Of a stretch of DNA of 64,000 nt, positions 63,725-64,000 are shown piece after piece; the first letter of the stretch is position 1; each line of letters opens with the position of its first letter. Both the position numbers and the translations under genes were made by a program. The stretch lies in the NCBI GenBank assembly GCA_037013685.1, contig CM072886.1, positions 84,698,922 to 84,762,921 on the forward strand. The letters are read 5' to 3'. Source of the stretch: Acridotheres tristis. Taxonomy: Eukaryota; Chordata; Aves; Passeriformes; Sturnidae. The notes beneath the pieces are model-generated. The model did no database searches. It saw only the letters and a program-made list of their open reading frames with translations, and was not told the origin of the DNA.

Positions 63725-64000
63725 TACTGGAGGCTGTCATGAGCCTTGCTGAAGTCAGAGCAAGTGACAGTCACTGCTGTCCCCTGGTCCCACTGGGACA
63801 GTCACCTCCTCAAAGCAAGGCTCATGCCTTTCCCAGCACAACTTGTCCTTGGTGAAATTGTACTGCATGGTCACTGTCACCTTGTCCTTCATATGCCTCC
63901 AAGCCATCTTCTGGCACATATTGTCCCTATTCTTCCCAGAGAATGAAGGAGGGGTGATCAGCTGGCTGCTTCTGGGATCCTTTTATTTGACTATCTTGAA
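63725..64000 (-). mobile_element. Ancient CR1 LINE reverse-transcriptase fragment, minus strand, cut by the window edge
   Basis: On the minus strand a conceptual reading gives HMKDKVTVTMQYNFTK, then KLC and FEEVTV. This matches the CR1 reverse-transcriptase segment where HM-DK-V...Q-GFTKGKSC...F-D-VT is typical. DNA similarity to avian CR1 is continuous but weak from about 63740 to the end, for example GTCCTTGGTGAA near 63846 and ACCTTGTCCTTCATATGCCT near 63879-63898. It is strongly diverged and not functional. The left limit is approximate, and the right limit is the window end. Confidence 0.75.

Overview
The window is bird nuclear DNA, most likely from a songbird (passerine). The base composition is AT-leaning and CpG-poor, with no bacterial-type gene packing. 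All recognisable interspersed repeats are avian: CR1 LINE fragments, two solo LTRs of a widespread neoavian/passerine family, and two longer LTRs joined to retroviral primer-binding sites. I cannot name the species or the chromosome from the sequence.

I find no complete protein-coding gene and no tRNA, rRNA or snRNA gene, and no CRISPR array, operon or prokaryotic feature. The open frames are short (mostly under 120 codons, longest 244). They lack family signatures, or they are antisense or internal to transposable elements. One stretch near 15.0-15.2 kb could be an isolated exon: an open frame followed by a good splice donor. I could not identify its protein. The window therefore looks like intergenic or large-intron sequence.

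Layout. 1-17.3 kb: mostly unique non-coding DNA, with several AT-rich stretches that look like conserved non-coding elements (about 0.3-0.7, 4.7-5.05 and 12.6-13.05 kb) and the exon candidate. 17.34-18.71 kb: a long ERV LTR with a CpG-dense left part, followed by a primer-binding site complementary to the 3' end of tRNA-Gly. 18.7-34 kb: unique sequence with a small CpG cluster at 26.8 kb and a conserved-looking block at 29.5-29.9 kb. 34.0-36.0 kb: a decayed LTR with the same type of primer-binding site, then a solo LTR of another family. 37.6-43.1 kb: two CR1 3' ends in opposite orientation, about 4.2 kb apart. 43-53.9 kb: unique DNA with an old CR1 ORF2 fragment (50.9-51.2 kb) and a striking inverted repeat at 52.87 kb. 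53.94-54.52 kb: a second solo LTR with a perfect 5-bp target-site duplication. 54.5-64 kb: unique DNA, a 60-bp CR1 tail at 59.2 kb, and an ancient CR1 reverse-transcriptase fragment running off the right edge.

Any function here is more likely regulatory (enhancer-like elements, LTR-derived promoter sequence) than protein coding. I did not find a convincing new biological system. The best leads are the tRNA-Gly-primed LTR pair, the CpG-rich LTR segment, the orphan exon candidate and the 12-bp inverted repeat beside an AT-rich palindrome.
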